64,000 nucleotides of DNA from Oscarella lobularis (GCF_947507565.1 NC_089176.1:3906001-3970000); one strand, 5' to 3'; shown: positions 9,201-24,578, counted from the first letter of the stretch. Numbers and translations: made by a program. Notes: generated by a model from the letters alone, not told the origin.

Positions 9201-11439
9201 ATGAGAAAATTGAAGGGGGCTTGTTTGGATTAGAGTCGAAACCGCCTCAATTGACGTCACTGAGTCCGGAGACATGTCTACGGTGCGTGGGCATTTTAAA
9301 ATTGTTTTTTTTCAATTCAATTAATGGGTGATTTAGAATGCAACGGGGTCAAATATTTATCGGCATGGTTGCACTTCAGTATCAGCCAATGATAGACACC
9401 GTCAAAGTCGTCGACGATTTGCACGCGGCCGGAATACGATTCGTTCACTTCTCAGACGAAAATGAACTTCGAAGCAAAGTAGGAAGACACTTTCAGATAT
9501 GTGAGGACTTTTGAAATATTCCTTTAGGTTTTTGCTGATAAGATGGGACTCGAAACCGGCTGGAATTGCCACATATCTTTAGCGGAAAACACGACTTCGA
9601 GCACTGATATTAGCGATGACGATAACTCAAATAGTTTGACTGGAGCTGACGGTGACGTGGAGGACGATAGTTCGTCGGACAGCTCGTCAACCGACCCCGA
9701 TTATTACCCCATTTATAGAACAGGAAATAACCAGGCAAGACAGCCAAATTACAGCGAAACGAAACAGCTGGGAAGTATGACCGTTATTAGGCTAGACTTC
9801 CGCGTGGTATAGAGAACGTTCGGCCTCATCTGGAGAACGTTGATAACGTTCCTTTACTCGTGTCACTCTTTACTGATTGTACAGCGGCTGGTATGTGTTG
9901 GATGTATTATTATATAGGTCGTAGTATTTTTATAGGATCGTGTGAGATGGTGAAAATTATGCAGGATTACGGTGAGATTGTTTGTTGCGTCAGTTCGGCG
10001 CTGAACGTTGATAATGTGAAGATATTCTCGCAAGCTGATGTCAGGTATAGACTCTCAAGTTTTTAAAAAAAATCTGATTTTCTTTTCTTTTCTTTGAAGT
10101 TTTGGTTTGGAGCCCTTGTATCCTCTTCCCTACAGTCGAAACGATTTATCCGATGGAGTCAAGACGGATTTGTCCAGTCTCAAATTCCAATCAAGTAGAA
10201 ACATATACACCAATAGCAATTTTTTTTTATTTTCCTTTAGCTTCGTCTACGTCGTCGAGTCGGTTTCCTATTTGGCTTGCCTGCGCTATTGCGTCGCTTC
10301 CCTGCGCTCTGACGTTTCATCGAAAGGACAACGTTCGACTAGTCAGCCTAATACAAGAGGCTCGTCGTTTCTGTGGAATGCTACGCCAATGTTTCATTCT
10401 CTACTTCTCCTGCAATCTTGTGACGTCGTTCGTTGTTCTTCTCTCGACGCTCTTTTTTCTTCCGCCTCCTCTGACTGGTTTGCAGATCATTTGGCTCACT
10501 TGTGTTATTACGCCGCTGCTTGGTCTTTCCCTTCTTTCCGTGCCGCCTAATGAGAAGATTATGACGTCGTTGACGAGCAAAAATACGAATCATATCAAAG
10601 TGGGGCGCGGGAAATTTAGAATCGTATCGAAATCGTATCATTTCTTATTAGGATTTTAATCGTTTTTCGTTGTATTGTGCTATTCGGTTTCTTCCCTCTT
10701 CGCTGATTGTCGTTCTCTGCTTCGCCTTGAATCTGAATCGTCTCTGTCAGTTGAGCGTTCCTACGAGGGCCTGTCATCCGTTGCTAGGAGCAAGGTGAAG
10801 AGGAAATGCGAACGTTAACTTTGTCTATGTAAGTAATAGGAATGTGAGTGGTGAATGGAATGGACTCGGAGGAAATGATGTGCGGAATTTGGCTCTTGCT
10901 CAAGACGTCAATGCCTTTCTTCTTTGTTTGTATTTCAGTAAGAGATTGGAGGGAGACTTGCCTAAGTAATAACGTATATTATTTTAGTTTTTGCTTCGCT
11001 GACGTTTCTCGATCGAGTTGATCCCTTTTGGACCATTTCCCGCCGAGATTGCAAATACTGGATTATCAGTGCGTTGTTGTGGTAAGAGAACATTTTTTAT
11101 TGGTGAAAAGCGATCATGGATCTTTACAGTTTTATCATTGAATGTGCGTATTTTTCTATTTCTTCGTGGGCTTGGAGCAACGTCGCTGGCACGCGCTCTC
11201 CGGCTCAATTATCGAATCTTTCTGTCTACTCCTACGTCATTGGTTTAGCGTGGCCCTTTTTATCGCTTGCAATTCACGAGCTGACAAAGAAACGCGATCA
11301 AAAGTACGCCACCACGTTAGCAAATATCGACAAATATTTAATTAATTAATTCGCACGTTTCGACAGGCATTACATTCGAAATCAGAAACGACGAAAATTG
11401 GAATTCCAAACGAAACTAGGTATGAATTCCCCCGTATAA
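6229..11439 (+). CDS. TMEM94: TMEM94 homologue, P-type-ATPase-like ER membrane protein
   Basis: Multi-exon gene with fragments collinear with vertebrate TMEM94 from end to end: N-terminal membrane segments, LVNLPVVLLVEDDVIVV (actuator-like region, about 6795), CADKAGILS (about 7846, at the place of the P-type DKTG phosphorylation motif), FDDQFWTDYLTSLKPLGLNVL (about 8217), HGPADLLLSHCSDYWDGAEL (about 8734), KVLDFYRR...YCVAFAYRP, FADKMGLETGWNCHIS (about 9531), PLFTDCT...MVKIMQDYGEIVCC (about 9850-10000), then several membrane segments and a C-terminal KLGMNSPV ending in TAA at 11437. TMEM94 has been reported as an ER magnesium transporter (ERMA). The apparent insert CWMYYYIGRSIF near 9895 is an intron (GTATGT...TATAG). 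Start at 6229 gives MNESTDSNGLSSSEALRKL, aligning with the family's N-terminus. Exon edges in 7100-8600 and 10700-11000 are approximate. Confidence 0.9.
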
Positions 11440-11718
11440 CGATAACGCGATTTAATACTAAGCCAAAATTTATTATTTTCCACTACGGTATTCCACAAGG
11501 ACGCTCCACAGACAAACAAAACGAACATAAGACACGCACACAAACGCTCACACACATGCTGAAAGACAAAAAAAGGAGGATTTTTCATCGCCAGCCTTAG
11601 CTAGGTCCTCCACTACTACACAAAAAAAGCGAATTCTTTAAAAGTTCAGCAGAGAGCATACAAGACGAGAAGAAGAAAAAAAAACCAGAGAACAGGGCAC
11701 AGACGAAAAATAAGGTTA

Positions 11719-12738
<1,020 letters not shown>

Positions 12739-12786
12739 TTAGGCACAGACACACCCATAGGCATGCGCACAAATCATTTCTATTCT

Positions 12787-14004
<1,218 letters not shown>

Positions 14005-17000
14005 ATGCAAACGCGATCAGGACGCATCGTAACGCCGTCCCATTCGGGATCGACGACACCGCGACGGTAAAAACGCTCGTTTCTCATCGAAATAATCGCG
14101 AAATCGCCTCCGGGTTCAGTCGCCGCGCGCGAAACGCGGAAGCATCGGCACGCCAACTCGAAAAAACGGTCCGCAACGCCTTCGAACCGTCGCCCGGTAG
14201 CCGAACGATCGTCAAATCGGTGCGCCGCACCGTCGCGACGGACGGCGGGCGTCGAATCGAGCGCATCGTGCGCCAAGAGGAACGTGGCGACGAGGGGGGC
14301 GTGGCCCAATCGGCGTATTCCCTTCGCGATAGGGCCGCGGGACTTTTCACAGCGGCGCGAAATTTCGCGACTGCGACGGGGGGCGAAGACGAAGATGGAA
14401 GTGGAAGCGAGTTGAGCGAAAGCGACGCTGTTTTGATAGCGAAGTCACTTCCGGAATCGCAAATTTCGCGAGTTTTGGATTTTAGTGAGGATGATGAGAC
14501 GGATAGGGGTGGGGGTGGGGGTGGGGGTGGGAGACGCGCGCTACGGTATCGTGCGACGGCGAGGGATATGTTGCCGGGCGTTCAAGCGCCTGGCGCTCAT
14601 GCTGAAGTGTTTGTGAGGGAACAGAGAACGATTCGAGTGAAAAATGCCAATAATGAACCGAAGCATTTATACGGTAAGGAAGCTACTTAGATAAATACTT
14701 ATTTAATTTTATTTTTCTCTTAGGAACTGATGAAACGTCGGGTGGGTTAAATTAAATTGAAAAATTAAAATTTGAAGACTCTTTCTTATATAGATGTTGA
14801 AGAGGAAATGACTCAGTTTGCCATTACGCAGAGAAGGAACAATGAAGACGTTCCAGATGGACTTGGAATGTCAATATTTCAAAAATTCACTCTGGCTCTA
14901 TCGACGCTTTGGAAATTCAATTACAGAGGAATTCTAGATCGGTAAGAAAAAACACAGAAAAAATCGTTTCTAATATTTTTAATTAATTAATAGGGTTATT
15001 AGCGGAGGAAGGAACGGCGAACAGGTGGGCGTTCCACGCTTAGAATTTTCGATTCAAAAATTCAATTTTCTCTCCAGGCTTTTCCACTTCTTATACTAGT
15101 CATTTTTATTCTACTCCTAGTAGCGTTTTTGAGTAAGGAATAAGTGTAGAGTCTCCAACTTCAAGGACTATTTTTTCTTTTTTTTTGAAAGTTCCATTTC
15201 TGCCTGTAATGTCTCAGTCTCCTCCTCCTCCTCCTCCGCCTCTTGCTGTCGTTAATCAGACAAATGCTACTGTGACTCCAGCAGTGCTTCCGTGTGAATC
15301 CGTACAAAAGGTCCAGTAGATAGACTCTTTGTTTCTTTTTGTTACTTTTTCCCTTTAGTGTTTTAAGGAGAATTTGTCAGAGGAGTCGGTTAAGCGTTTG
15401 ATTTTAACGGAGCTTTCTCACTTGGGGCTCCTTGGAGACGATCACAAAGTGAAAAGGAATTGAATTTTATATGAAATCTTGACTTTTTTCTCCTCCCCCT
15501 TAGCTTGTTTCTCATCTGTTTTCTCCTCAAGTACGTATATCTTTTGACGTCACAAAGACTGCTAATTTCTTTGTAGAAAAAATTGGACGATGAAGAGTTG
15601 AAAAAAGAAATTCGCGCTCTAGTCGCGGAAAATTTTGCGGGACGCCGAAACGACATGGAATCGGAACTAAAGACGGAAATGAAAAAACAATTAGAAAAAG
15701 CCACGTCAGATGTAATAAGACATCTCCTTTTGATTAATTAATTAATTAATTAAGTGAGTTTTTTAGCTAAAGGCTCGTCTTCTTGTCGACGTAGATACGG
15801 GAAAGGCGAGCGAATTAGAACAAAAACTCACGGAAATCATCGAAAAAGAAAAAGCGGCTATAAAGGAAGATCTTCTCAAAGAGATAGAAGCAAAAGTCGA
15901 CGTCAGAATGGGTCAATTGGAGAGTGCCGTTAGCAGCGTAGAAAAAAATCAGTTGGAATCGAAAGGAGAGACGGAAAAAGTCAGGCTATTAGTAAAGGAG
16001 GAAGTTCAAAGGTAAGAGTTGATGTAGCGTGGTTTGTAGCACTAGGGGGGGGGGGGCCCAATAAACGCATGATATCATCTGTTCGAAAATGTAAGAGTAG
16101 CGGTTATCTTTCCAAGTAAACAGCAGGTGGTCTCCCCTTTTTTTTATGCAAACGTAATCAGCTGATAAGTTGAGGGGGCGGACTCGTAATAGGCTTCGTT
16201 GTTTGTAGTTTGGGCAACGATTCGCGGAGGATTATAGGGGATTTGGAGGCGAAACAGCGCGGCTACGTCGACGAGAAGCTCGCGCAAGCGGAGACGGGAC
16301 ATAGGAAGCATTTTTCAGTGCGTACACGTCTCCTTTATGGGTTTCTCTTCGAGATAGATACGCGAGCTTAGGACGAGTTGACGCAATTCGAAGAGAAACT
16401 CAAATCCGAATGGGAAAAGGTGACCCAAGCGACGACAGAGTCAATAAAAGCGGAAGCAATCGAAGAGGTATGAATAGAGTGACCCGGGGGAAAAGAGGCA
16501 CGCTTCGTACATAAAAAAGCGTGGAAACGACAATAAGGTCGCGCTAATAGCGTGGAAGCTAAATACATAGTCATTAGTTTTACAATGACCTTTACCTAAT
16601 CGTTTTTCGCCTTGAGGTGGAAGCGAAATTAGCCTCGAGGCACGACAAAGCCGGCGGCCTCACGAAAAAAGAAGTTCTCGCTTTGATAATTGTGAGAAGA
16701 GGATATAGAGGACGCGATCAGTTATTAGATTATTCATAGGACGAAATGAGTAAATGGAAAGAGGAAATGTCCGACGATCTTTCGCAAATGAACGCGGAAA
16801 AAGATGCACAGGTAAGAGAGGAGGGGACGCACTTTGTTCTAAAGAGAGGCTGGGCTTTATCTCCTATACTTAGCTTCGTTCTGATATCATGTCTAAAGTG
16901 ACGTCAATCTCAGGTAAGATCGCGTCCGGTTTGCCTATCGCTTTGGCAACTGGAATTGCCACTCTTGGGAATTCCGTCACGCGAACGCTCGCCCTTCTCA

Positions 17001-18257
17001 CGCCATCGTCCCTTAGTTAATTCATTCGTTTGTTTGATTACGCGTCCTCCGCCCAGTCCACACGCTCCTTCTCTGAATATGCTGATGTGCGCGGTCACAT
17101 CAATCGCGACGGGGTGGGAAAACGGGGACTCGAAGCCTGCCCTGGCCTGGCCTAAAACCTTTTCCCCCTCTTTCGCTCTTTTTCCCTAATGCACAGGAAG
17201 CGACTTGGCGGAATTCAAAGCAGCAGTAAGTGCTCTTTTCACTCTATGACCACCCGCGTGGGACGCACGACTTTCTCCCCCCCAAAGGAAATCGAGAAAC
17301 TGGTCCGAAACGAAATCGGAACTGCTTTACACCGGTTCCTCGCCGCAGACAAAACGGGCAAAGCCGATTACGCACTCCGCTCAGCAGGTAGGAGAGCGAA
17401 ATTAGCAATTTTTATTCTATTTGTCGCCCGTCTCGTGTCGCACGCTTACGAGCGCTATATTCGCCCTTCCTTCTATGGGACTATGACCCGGGTTGCGCAC
17501 AGCTGATGTTATTACAACCGCGTGAGTGTTTTTTCTAAGGCGGGTGTGTGATCAAGCGACGTCACTCCGCTACGTACGACAATGGCGCGAGCTATTTTTC
17601 CTTCTATGGCGTGCGCTTGTGGAATATCGTCAATTCCCCGGAAACTGCGATAGAGGTGCGCGTGTCGATTTTTTTCGCGCGAGAGGCGGGGTTTTGATTT
17701 TTTTCGTAGCCTGGGGTGTTGCCTGGCCAGTGTTGGCCTTTTGTTGGATCCGAGGGCTTCTTAGTGATCAAGGTGTGTTTGCTTAGAGGAAGAAAGCGTT
17801 CGTTTAGATTTAGACAGCATTTTCTAGCTGTTTGCCGCGATTTATGTGACGGAGATTAGCTACGAACACGTGGAGAGAAATCTGACGGAAAACGGCACAA
17901 TAACGAGTGCTCCAAAGGGCATTTCCGTTCAAGTAGGAATAGAATAAAAATTTCATAGGGGAGGGGGAACGAACGAGTGGCATTAGGGCATGGCTGATGA
18001 AACAGATAGCGTAGGAACGCCACTGGGATCGTTTCTATATGACAAAGAGGGCCCCCCTCTTCAGACATTTCCAACTGAGGTGATAAATAATTTTTTTATA
18101 TGAAATTCTCGACGTTCTCGTATTTTTCTTCTAGGCGGATGTACGGGATCGTCAGCCGTTTCGCTTCGTACAATTCAACGTGGACAGCAATCACGGTCAC
18201 ATGGACTACACGTGCCTCTATCGCATCCGGATTCACGGACGTCGCGCCGACATTTGA
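14005..18257 (+). CDS. SUN-domain nuclear envelope protein (LINC complex)
   Basis: SUN proteins sit in the inner nuclear membrane and bind KASH proteins across the perinuclear space. Exon 1 (14005-14066) and exon 2 (14120-14673) give a basic, Arg-rich nucleoplasmic region with an eight-Gly tract; exon 4 (14794-14941) continues it. The transmembrane helix AFPLLILVIFILLLVAFL lies in 15078-15132. Then come a proline run, a Cys-containing linker and long coiled-coil exons from about 15575 to 16910 (ELKKEIRALVAENF, LKARLLVDVDTGKASELEQKL, EVEAKLASRHDKAGGLTKKEV). The SUN domain starts at GKADYALRSA (about 17360), continues RQFPGNCDRG (about 17628), AIYVTEISYEHV...SAPKGISV (about 17840-17930), SFLYDKEGPPLQTFP, and ends YTCLYRIRIHG before TGA at 18255. 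The order matches SUN1/SUN2; which one is not decidable here. Confidence 0.9.
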
Positions 18258-18454
18258 CTCCAGTACACATCGCGTAGTTTTACTTCATTAACTTTCATGA
18301 AATAATACTCTACGTAAGTACACGACTTATATTAGAACGCATTGCGTATATAAAATTTCGTCATCGCGGGGCGGGGAGGGTCATCAATACAGTTTATATC
18401 AATCCATCAACACCTTGACGCTTCTCTCTCTACAGTACGTCTTTCTAGAAGAGC

Positions 18455-21400
18455 TCAAGCCTAGCGAAAAGAACGAATAAGGTAAGTTGGGAGACACGTT
18501 AGCGCGCGCTTACCCTCTTGGCAACCCATGAGGGAAACCAGCCCGATTGGCCGCTACTGCACGAACGCCCGCACCACCAGCCGTCGTCTAACTTCAAAGT
18601 TACGACTAACATATCCCCCTAAACGAAAATAGTCAAAGTCACGTGGGGGGCCCCCCAAGGGGAGAACGTACTTTGACAATGGGAAGTCCCGTCTTGTCGA
18701 TCGGCTTGTATTTCTGCACGGCTTTGTACGCTTCGCCTTCTACCTCGTCTCCGTCGTCATTCGCGCTGACAAATATCTTCACTTCGTGTATAAGTCCCAA
18801 CGTATCGATTCCGCGCATGCTCGACGACGAACCGATGGAACGGCAATCCAGGAGCGATTCCGTCATCGATTTTCGCATCTTTCGCTTCGTTCCCGACGCT
18901 CGTCGCGTTCGAAAAACGACTTCGCTCGTCGGCGTGTGATTCAGCACCAATTCGGAGCTGAACGACTTCAATTTCGTCGGGAAATCGTCGTCGAAGGGCC
19001 GATCGAGACCTTGAAATATATCCATGATGTCCGACTTGAGAACTTGGGAGGGCGACTTTTTAACATCCGGGATCTCTTTTGGCGCGGCACTTTTGACGAG
19101 ATCCGGGATATCAACTTCTGCTCTCCTGACGACGACCGGCGTTGACACGTGACTTCGCGGCTCCGAATTGTCGTCGGAGCTCGGCGTCATTTGATAGTCG
19201 GACATTGTGACGACCTCTTCATTGATGACGCACGAGTGACGACGCGATTGCTTGAGACCGGAACGACTTCGTCGCGTGTAGTTCGCCTGCGACGAGACGA
19301 GACACTCCGTGCTCACGTAGGAACGCTTCAGAACTAGAGAAATGCAAACGTTAGAGATCACACTTATATGTAAGGGAAAAGCCATAGAGGAAAATTGGTA
19401 AGGTACACTTAGGGCCCACAGGTATGGAAGAACTCGTTCGTGCACTACTAGTACAGACTAGAATACGGCTAGTTTGATAATAGGATACGTAGTAGTTCTA
19501 ATAGCTAAGCCAAGCTCCCGTCCCACAGGAATGAATGGACTGAAACTAAAGCCAGTGAGGTGCAATAGAAAAACTAAGCTTTGCACCCACAAGTGCCTCT
19601 TTTAGCTGAAACCGGACAACGATTTCCCTCAATAAGGTAAGCGCTTATCTATTTGGAGCCTAGAATAAATCCAGATCCGATAAACTAAATAAGCGCTCTC
19701 CCACAGGTAGGGGGTCGTTTCTCTGTCTAATCAATCGCGTGCGGCTCGTTTTTCGTTTCTCCTACCTTTATTTTTGGGCTTCGGCGGGCCGCTGAGGCTC
19801 ATTCGTCGCACGGCTCGTAGTGACATGCGCCTTTTCATGTCGTCCGGGTCGATAGTGACGTCTAGAGAGAAAGAGAAACCCCGTCAGTTCGCAAACAACT
19901 TCGCACGCGAACGCGCGACAAACAGACGCGAAAGAGCTAACTAAAACAAGAAACAGCGGAATAGCTGGACAGCTGCTCACGCTTCCGAGAGCTTGGGAAC
20001 GTCATGCAAATGCGCGACTTACATTTGCATGGAACAAAGCCGATTTCGCCGACCGCGTTTCGCGCTCGCCAAAACCCGTTCGGGCAATCGACGACGTTGA
20101 CGACGTAGAGCGTTTCGCCGTCCTTGAACGTCAACTGGTCCTTTTCTAGAGGAAAAAAGAGAATTCGGACCTCGCGCGCGTTCGTCGCGCGCTCGCTCAC
20201 CTTCGACACTCGTCGTAGCGTCGGGAACGTGATCGCACGTTGCAACGACAGCCGAGAGGTAATTCTAAGGACAATAGATGAGCGGGGGGCCCTCTAGACG
20301 TATCGTAATGCGCGCTCTACCTCTGCAGCCTCATCGCCATCCGATCCATCATCATCTGGTTCCGATCGGAAGATTAGACACGTCCGAATACAAATACTTC
20401 CCCCCTACCTCGTAAAAGCGACGCGCGACTCGCCGCTTTCTTCCATTCGGTCGCATTGAAATCGGCGGCTGACGGAGAGAGAAACGTGCGAAGGAGATCG
20501 CTCTGCGTGACGTCACCGTCGCTGGAGAGCAAGTCGCGCAGGTAAACTTGCAGTAGAGGCAGTCGCTTCTCAGCCACCCCACGAGTGTTTGTTCTACCGA
20601 TCAGTTTTCGACCTACGGTACAACAAAGGGGGACATTTAGATACGGGGTTCGAGCGCAGGGGGCCACGTTCGTCGAAAAGAATTCGGTTTAGTCTGCGCG
20701 AATAGTGTGTATCTGACCGCAGCGCCTGGAAACGATGGCGAAATCGACCGGAGGTGGAACGTGGGCACGCGATTGTTTGTGTACGTTTTCGCGTGTAACG
20801 GCTACGTCACACGTAAGCCATGGGGTCCTCTCTCGCGGCCTTGCCGCGAAGCCATGCAACGATTCCCCAAACATAACATAATAGGCGGGATCCGGGTGAA
20901 AGGGGCACACAAGCGGGGTGTGAATAGTAGAATGTCTATTCATTAGCGCGAGCGAAAATCGAAGGGGTTTAGGATCTTTTTTTTCCCGGGGACCCCAAAG
21001 GGAGCGAGTTTCCGTTGTGACAATACTGAGGGGGGCCGGGAACGGAGCGCAGGCGGGGAGCGGAAACGCGGCCCATCAAAAAGCGACGTGAAAGTTGATC
21101 TTCCTTTTACGTCGAACGCGCCCCCCTCCCGTTCGCCTCCTCCACGTCAGCCGGAACGATTTTCGCGCTCCCCAAATCGTTCGACTGCTTCATCGCGTCC
21201 GCGTAAACACGCGATTCACAAAACACGCGAATAATCGCGTCCTTTGCGGCGCTTCTATGTAAACTTATACAAAGAGAGGTGTGGCCCATCTCGCGGCCCA
21301 TCCCCCGCGCCTTCGTCGCACCGCATCTTTTGCGTACAATGCGCCCCGCGATTCCACTCCTACTCGTACTCTTACCTGGAAAGATAGGCAGTGTGTGGTC

Positions 21401-21577
21401 CTTGAATCGATCGGCGAGTCGACAGTGAAAGACGAAAAACTCGTCGAAACTGCGTCGAATTGTCGCCGATTTGCCGTCGCTCCATAGAACGTCGATGAGA
21501 TAGACGTAGTGCTTCTTGGGATGATGACGCTTCTGGTACGATTTGATGCTCGTCGTTACGATGCGCGTGTTCGTCAT
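18455..21577 (-). CDS. PX-SH3-SH3 adaptor of the p47phox/Noxo1/Tks group
   Basis: Organiser-type adaptor, the class that brings NADPH oxidase or podosome machinery to phosphoinositide membranes. Exons (minus): 21577-21376 and 20612-20409 form the PX domain (HYVYLIDVLWSDGKSATIRRSFDEFFVFH, PIFPG, then GVAEKRLPLLQVYLRDLL...LLRTFLSP); 20355-20321 is an acidic linker; 20264-20201 plus 20145-20023 give SH3-1 (YLSAVVATCDHV...LTFKDGETLYVV...GFWRARNAVGEIGFVP); 19861-19766 is a basic RRMSLRAVRRMSL segment that could be autoinhibitory; 19333-18672 is a Ser-rich linker plus the start of SH3-2; 18618-18514 completes it (MLVVTLKLDDGWWCGRS...GWFPSWVAKR). The final exon adds only a few residues, with stop near 18455. 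The PX exons are split by a 760 bp intron. The long spacer between the SH3 domains departs from the tight tandem of p47phox. Confidence 0.85.
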
Positions 21578-23143
21578 TTTTCCTTCCCGCGATCTCTTTT
21601 CCGATCTCTGGTTGCGATCTCAATCGATGCAGGTTGCAGACTGGTGTTGCGACGCCCTCGTCTGCATCTGATATCGCGGGAGCTTCTGATTCGGTTACGT
21701 CATGCGTGACGTCTGTTATTGTTGCGTTCCCGGATAAACGGCGCCTCTAATAGTCGCGGCGGTAATTATTTTTAACCATGCCCCCAGAGGAGGATCCTAA
21801 GTGCATTTGTACAAATCATCAGCTGGGCGCTTGAAAAGGAAAACGTAGACCGGCCCCCCGGAACACTCCTAACGACTTTCTCGTATAATTAGAATTGTGT
21901 TGCACATTCAAGGATGCGAGGATGCGTCCCACGCAATTGGACTGTCTGCCTAATTTCCGCGACAATGTGGCGCGCGAAAATGCGGTTCGCCCCCGAAGAT
22001 TCATCGATTGTCTCCTGGTCCCTCCTGTCCATTTCCGGATTCCCGTTGGGTGGCACACTTCGGCTAGTGAGCTTGTTTATTCGAGCGGCTTCTTGTGTTC
22101 GGTGAAACTCTTCACGCCAAAACGATACCATAAGCGGCGACATTTACCAGGAGTTGATCTAACACAAGACGACGATGATGAGGTATTCAATAAACTGGCT
22201 CATCGTGAACCGATACAGATTTGCTCAATGGGCGCGCGATTTCGGTGAGTTGTAGCAGTATAGGGCTATTGTAATCACGATTCTTCCGGATCGTCTACCG
22301 AGAATGCCTTCCGCTCTACCGAGAACTGGGCTCTAAAATCAACAAACGGTGGCGAAAGATAAACAAGCGCGGTTCAACCCTCACACTGTTGCATAAGAAT
22401 AATCGTGGGGCGTCAGTTCGCTCTCGCTTCCAGCGGTTTACAGCACGAAGGAAGTGCTTACCTAATTAACTGACGACGACGATGACGGTCGCGTCGTGCA
22501 TCCCCACAGGTTTTCCTTCTGAGTCATTTCCGAAATATCGCCGCAAACACGTGGGCTGACACATCGCGACGTACGCATTTTTTTTGCCTCTCCGGACCTA
22601 CCCAAGAGGCACATCTGTCTAAATCTTTTTGGAACAACCTCGAGGCGTATACGTTACGTAAGTCTAGGACACCTTTAGTCTAGTGCGACGTCGTCTTTAG
22701 AGTCTGATGTGATGGAGCCAATGAAAGACATTCTACTCTGTATCTATTACGTTACCTAAATCGCACAAAAAATGCTGTAGGCTATTTCCAGCATCATAGT
22801 TTAGGACACACGTGCGTCGGTGTGTTGAGGCCTATTCAAGATATATAATCAAGTAAGTCGCTGGCAGGAATAACGTTCCAAACGCCGTCTGCCGTTCTTT
22901 AGTCTCTTTAGTCTAGGTCAGGCTACGTGTCTACCGCTCCGGGTAGCGGCAAGCATGAAAGGACACGGAGGCATTTTTTGTCTACCTTGGAACCGCCGAA
23001 TCTGTATAAGTCGCCGCTTCTTTTCCGTCAATGGTGACCATGCATGAACCCGAATGAGGTATGTGACGTCGACGTGCGCTAATCGTCCTTTGATTAGTAG
23101 TTTCCTTTTCTGATTTCCTGCAAAGGAGACCCAGTGGGAAAAA
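21578..23143. other. 1.5 kb without a recognised gene
   Basis: Divergent region between the PX-SH3 gene (minus) and the immune-type array (plus). A plus ORF at 21895-22248 (117 codons) and opposing minus frames show no known domain. An acidic QDDDDEVF segment near 22170 and a GACGACGACG run near 22480 are low-complexity. Close to 23100 the sequence TTTCCTTTTCTGATTTCCTGCAAAGGAGA precedes the adaptor start and is repeated at 29925, so it is part of the duplicated unit. A promoter for the array probably lies in 22800-23140. Confidence 0.4.
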
Positions 23144-24578
23144 ATGTCCTATGAAGAGTGGAGAACTGTAGTGCAGCCTAAAATCGCTCGTATTATGAAC
23201 GCTTTCGCCTTCTCCCCTGCCCTAGAGCTGCAGCTCCAGGCAAGAAATCTTGTAGACGCAAACGATCTTGAAGACATCAAGAGCAAACCAACCGACTACG
23301 AACGAAAATCAAAACTAATTTGGACGTATCTTGCAACGCGTGGACCGGGCTCCTTAGAGAAGTTCTGCGACTCGCTCGCCCAAGTGCGAGCCGATTCTAG
23401 TGTTGTGGAAGACGTGAGGCAAGCTCTCGCTCAGTATCAACGCAGTCTACTACCCGCTCCAAGGCGTCCTTCGAGTTTGAGGCGAGTCACGCCTCCTGTT
23501 GTTTACTCCTCCCCAATCAGACAGGCGGAGGATGATGAAGAAGGTAGAAATTATTTTTAGACAATAAAATCAATGCCGTTAATATTTGAATTTGTCAATT
23601 ACTCTAATTGTAATCGGATAATTGCCCGGCATTGAAAGAGCTCGTTTGGGTTCTCGACCTTCGTCCTTTCAATTTACAGATAATGCAATGTTTCTAGATA
23701 CCACTGAACCCGACTCATTAACATTGCACCCAGGAATCAAACCAGATGCAGTGTGGGAGAAAAATGCCGAAATGGTTGTGTACAGAGGTCGTCGCTTTCG
23801 TGTCTGCAGCGAATCCGGCGTTTTGTCGTCGCACTTCTTTAGGCTCCTCCAAGATAGGTGCTCGGCTATAGCCGGTTATCGGTCGCAAAGGTGGAGGCAC
23901 GGGATGTATATGATAACCGCTAGTGGTCTTCATATGGCTGAGTGTCTTATTGAATTAGCCAGTGAAGAAACGGCAATTGATGTTGTCGTTAGATGTGCTA
24001 GAGGAGGAGAAGTGGCGGCGAAGCAGATTCTGGAGGACGTGAAGAGAATGATTGAGGCTGTCGGGAGAGAAGCATTGCCTGTCAATTCGCTAGAATGGTG
24101 CTATCTGGACAGCAATGATTTGTCGAAGCACGTGATAAAACCTGCTATTTACGAAAAGGCGGACGTAAAGAGTTGCGAGGTAAATGAACTGGTTACAGCC
24201 AGGGAGCCAAAGGGAGGGAAGTTTCCGAGGATAAAGGTCAAAGATCTGCATTTGTCTGTGGCTCGCGAAGACGTCCTATCGTCGGCCGATTTTCCAAGTC
24301 CTGAAGAAAGTGTAAGCCGGCGTTTGATTATTGCCGTTGCTTCAGCTGCGCGTTCGGTGTGGGAAGAGATCTGCTGTGAATTGCTCGGGGTAGAATGCGT
24401 GCAGGACATCAAACGAGGCAATCATAGTAGCAAGGTCAGTCTTACAATTGTGCTGGACCAATGGACGAAAAAGGTGCAAGAGGAGCCAACAGTTGGAAAA
24501 CTAATTCGGGTTTGTGAAAATTCGTCCGTAGCAGAAAGATTTATCAGGGAAAAGTACAAGAAGTGCTCTGTCGAGTAA
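23144..24578 (+). CDS. CARD - COR-like - Death domain adaptor, intact copy
   Basis: Two exons (23144-23543, 23680-24578) encode 432 residues. Residues 1-100 form a CARD-like helical domain (MSYEEWRTVV, LELQLQARNLVDANDLEDI, KLIWTYLATRGPGSLEKFCDSL). The middle (about 150-330) carries FFRLLQDRC, WRHGMYMITASGLHMAECLIEL, IDVVVRCARGG and an amphipathic ILEDVKRMIEAV helix, the pattern of the C-terminal half of a COR domain as found beside Death domains in DAPK-like Roco proteins. The last 90 residues look like a Death domain (VWEEICCELLGVECVQDIKRG, LTIVLDQWTKK, TVGKLIRVC). No Roc GTPase motif is seen, so this would be a signalling adaptor rather than an enzyme. It stands directly upstream of, and in line with, the NB-ARC receptor. 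The CARD and Death calls are moderate; the COR call is tentative. Confidence 0.68.

Noticed and set aside
9880-9945. Extra membrane segment (CWMYYYIGRSIF) in TMEM94
   Set aside because: It is flanked by GTATGT and TATAG and absent from the family; it reads as an unspliced intron.
18434-18480. Plus-strand exon YVFLEELKPSEKNE after CTACAG
   Set aside because: It lies beyond the SUN stop and overlaps the end of the opposing PX-SH3 gene; no upstream exon fits it.
18639-19445. 268-codon minus ORF as a separate gene starting at 19445
   Set aside because: The first 37 codons are intron; the rest is one exon of the PX-SH3 protein with an acceptor at 19334.
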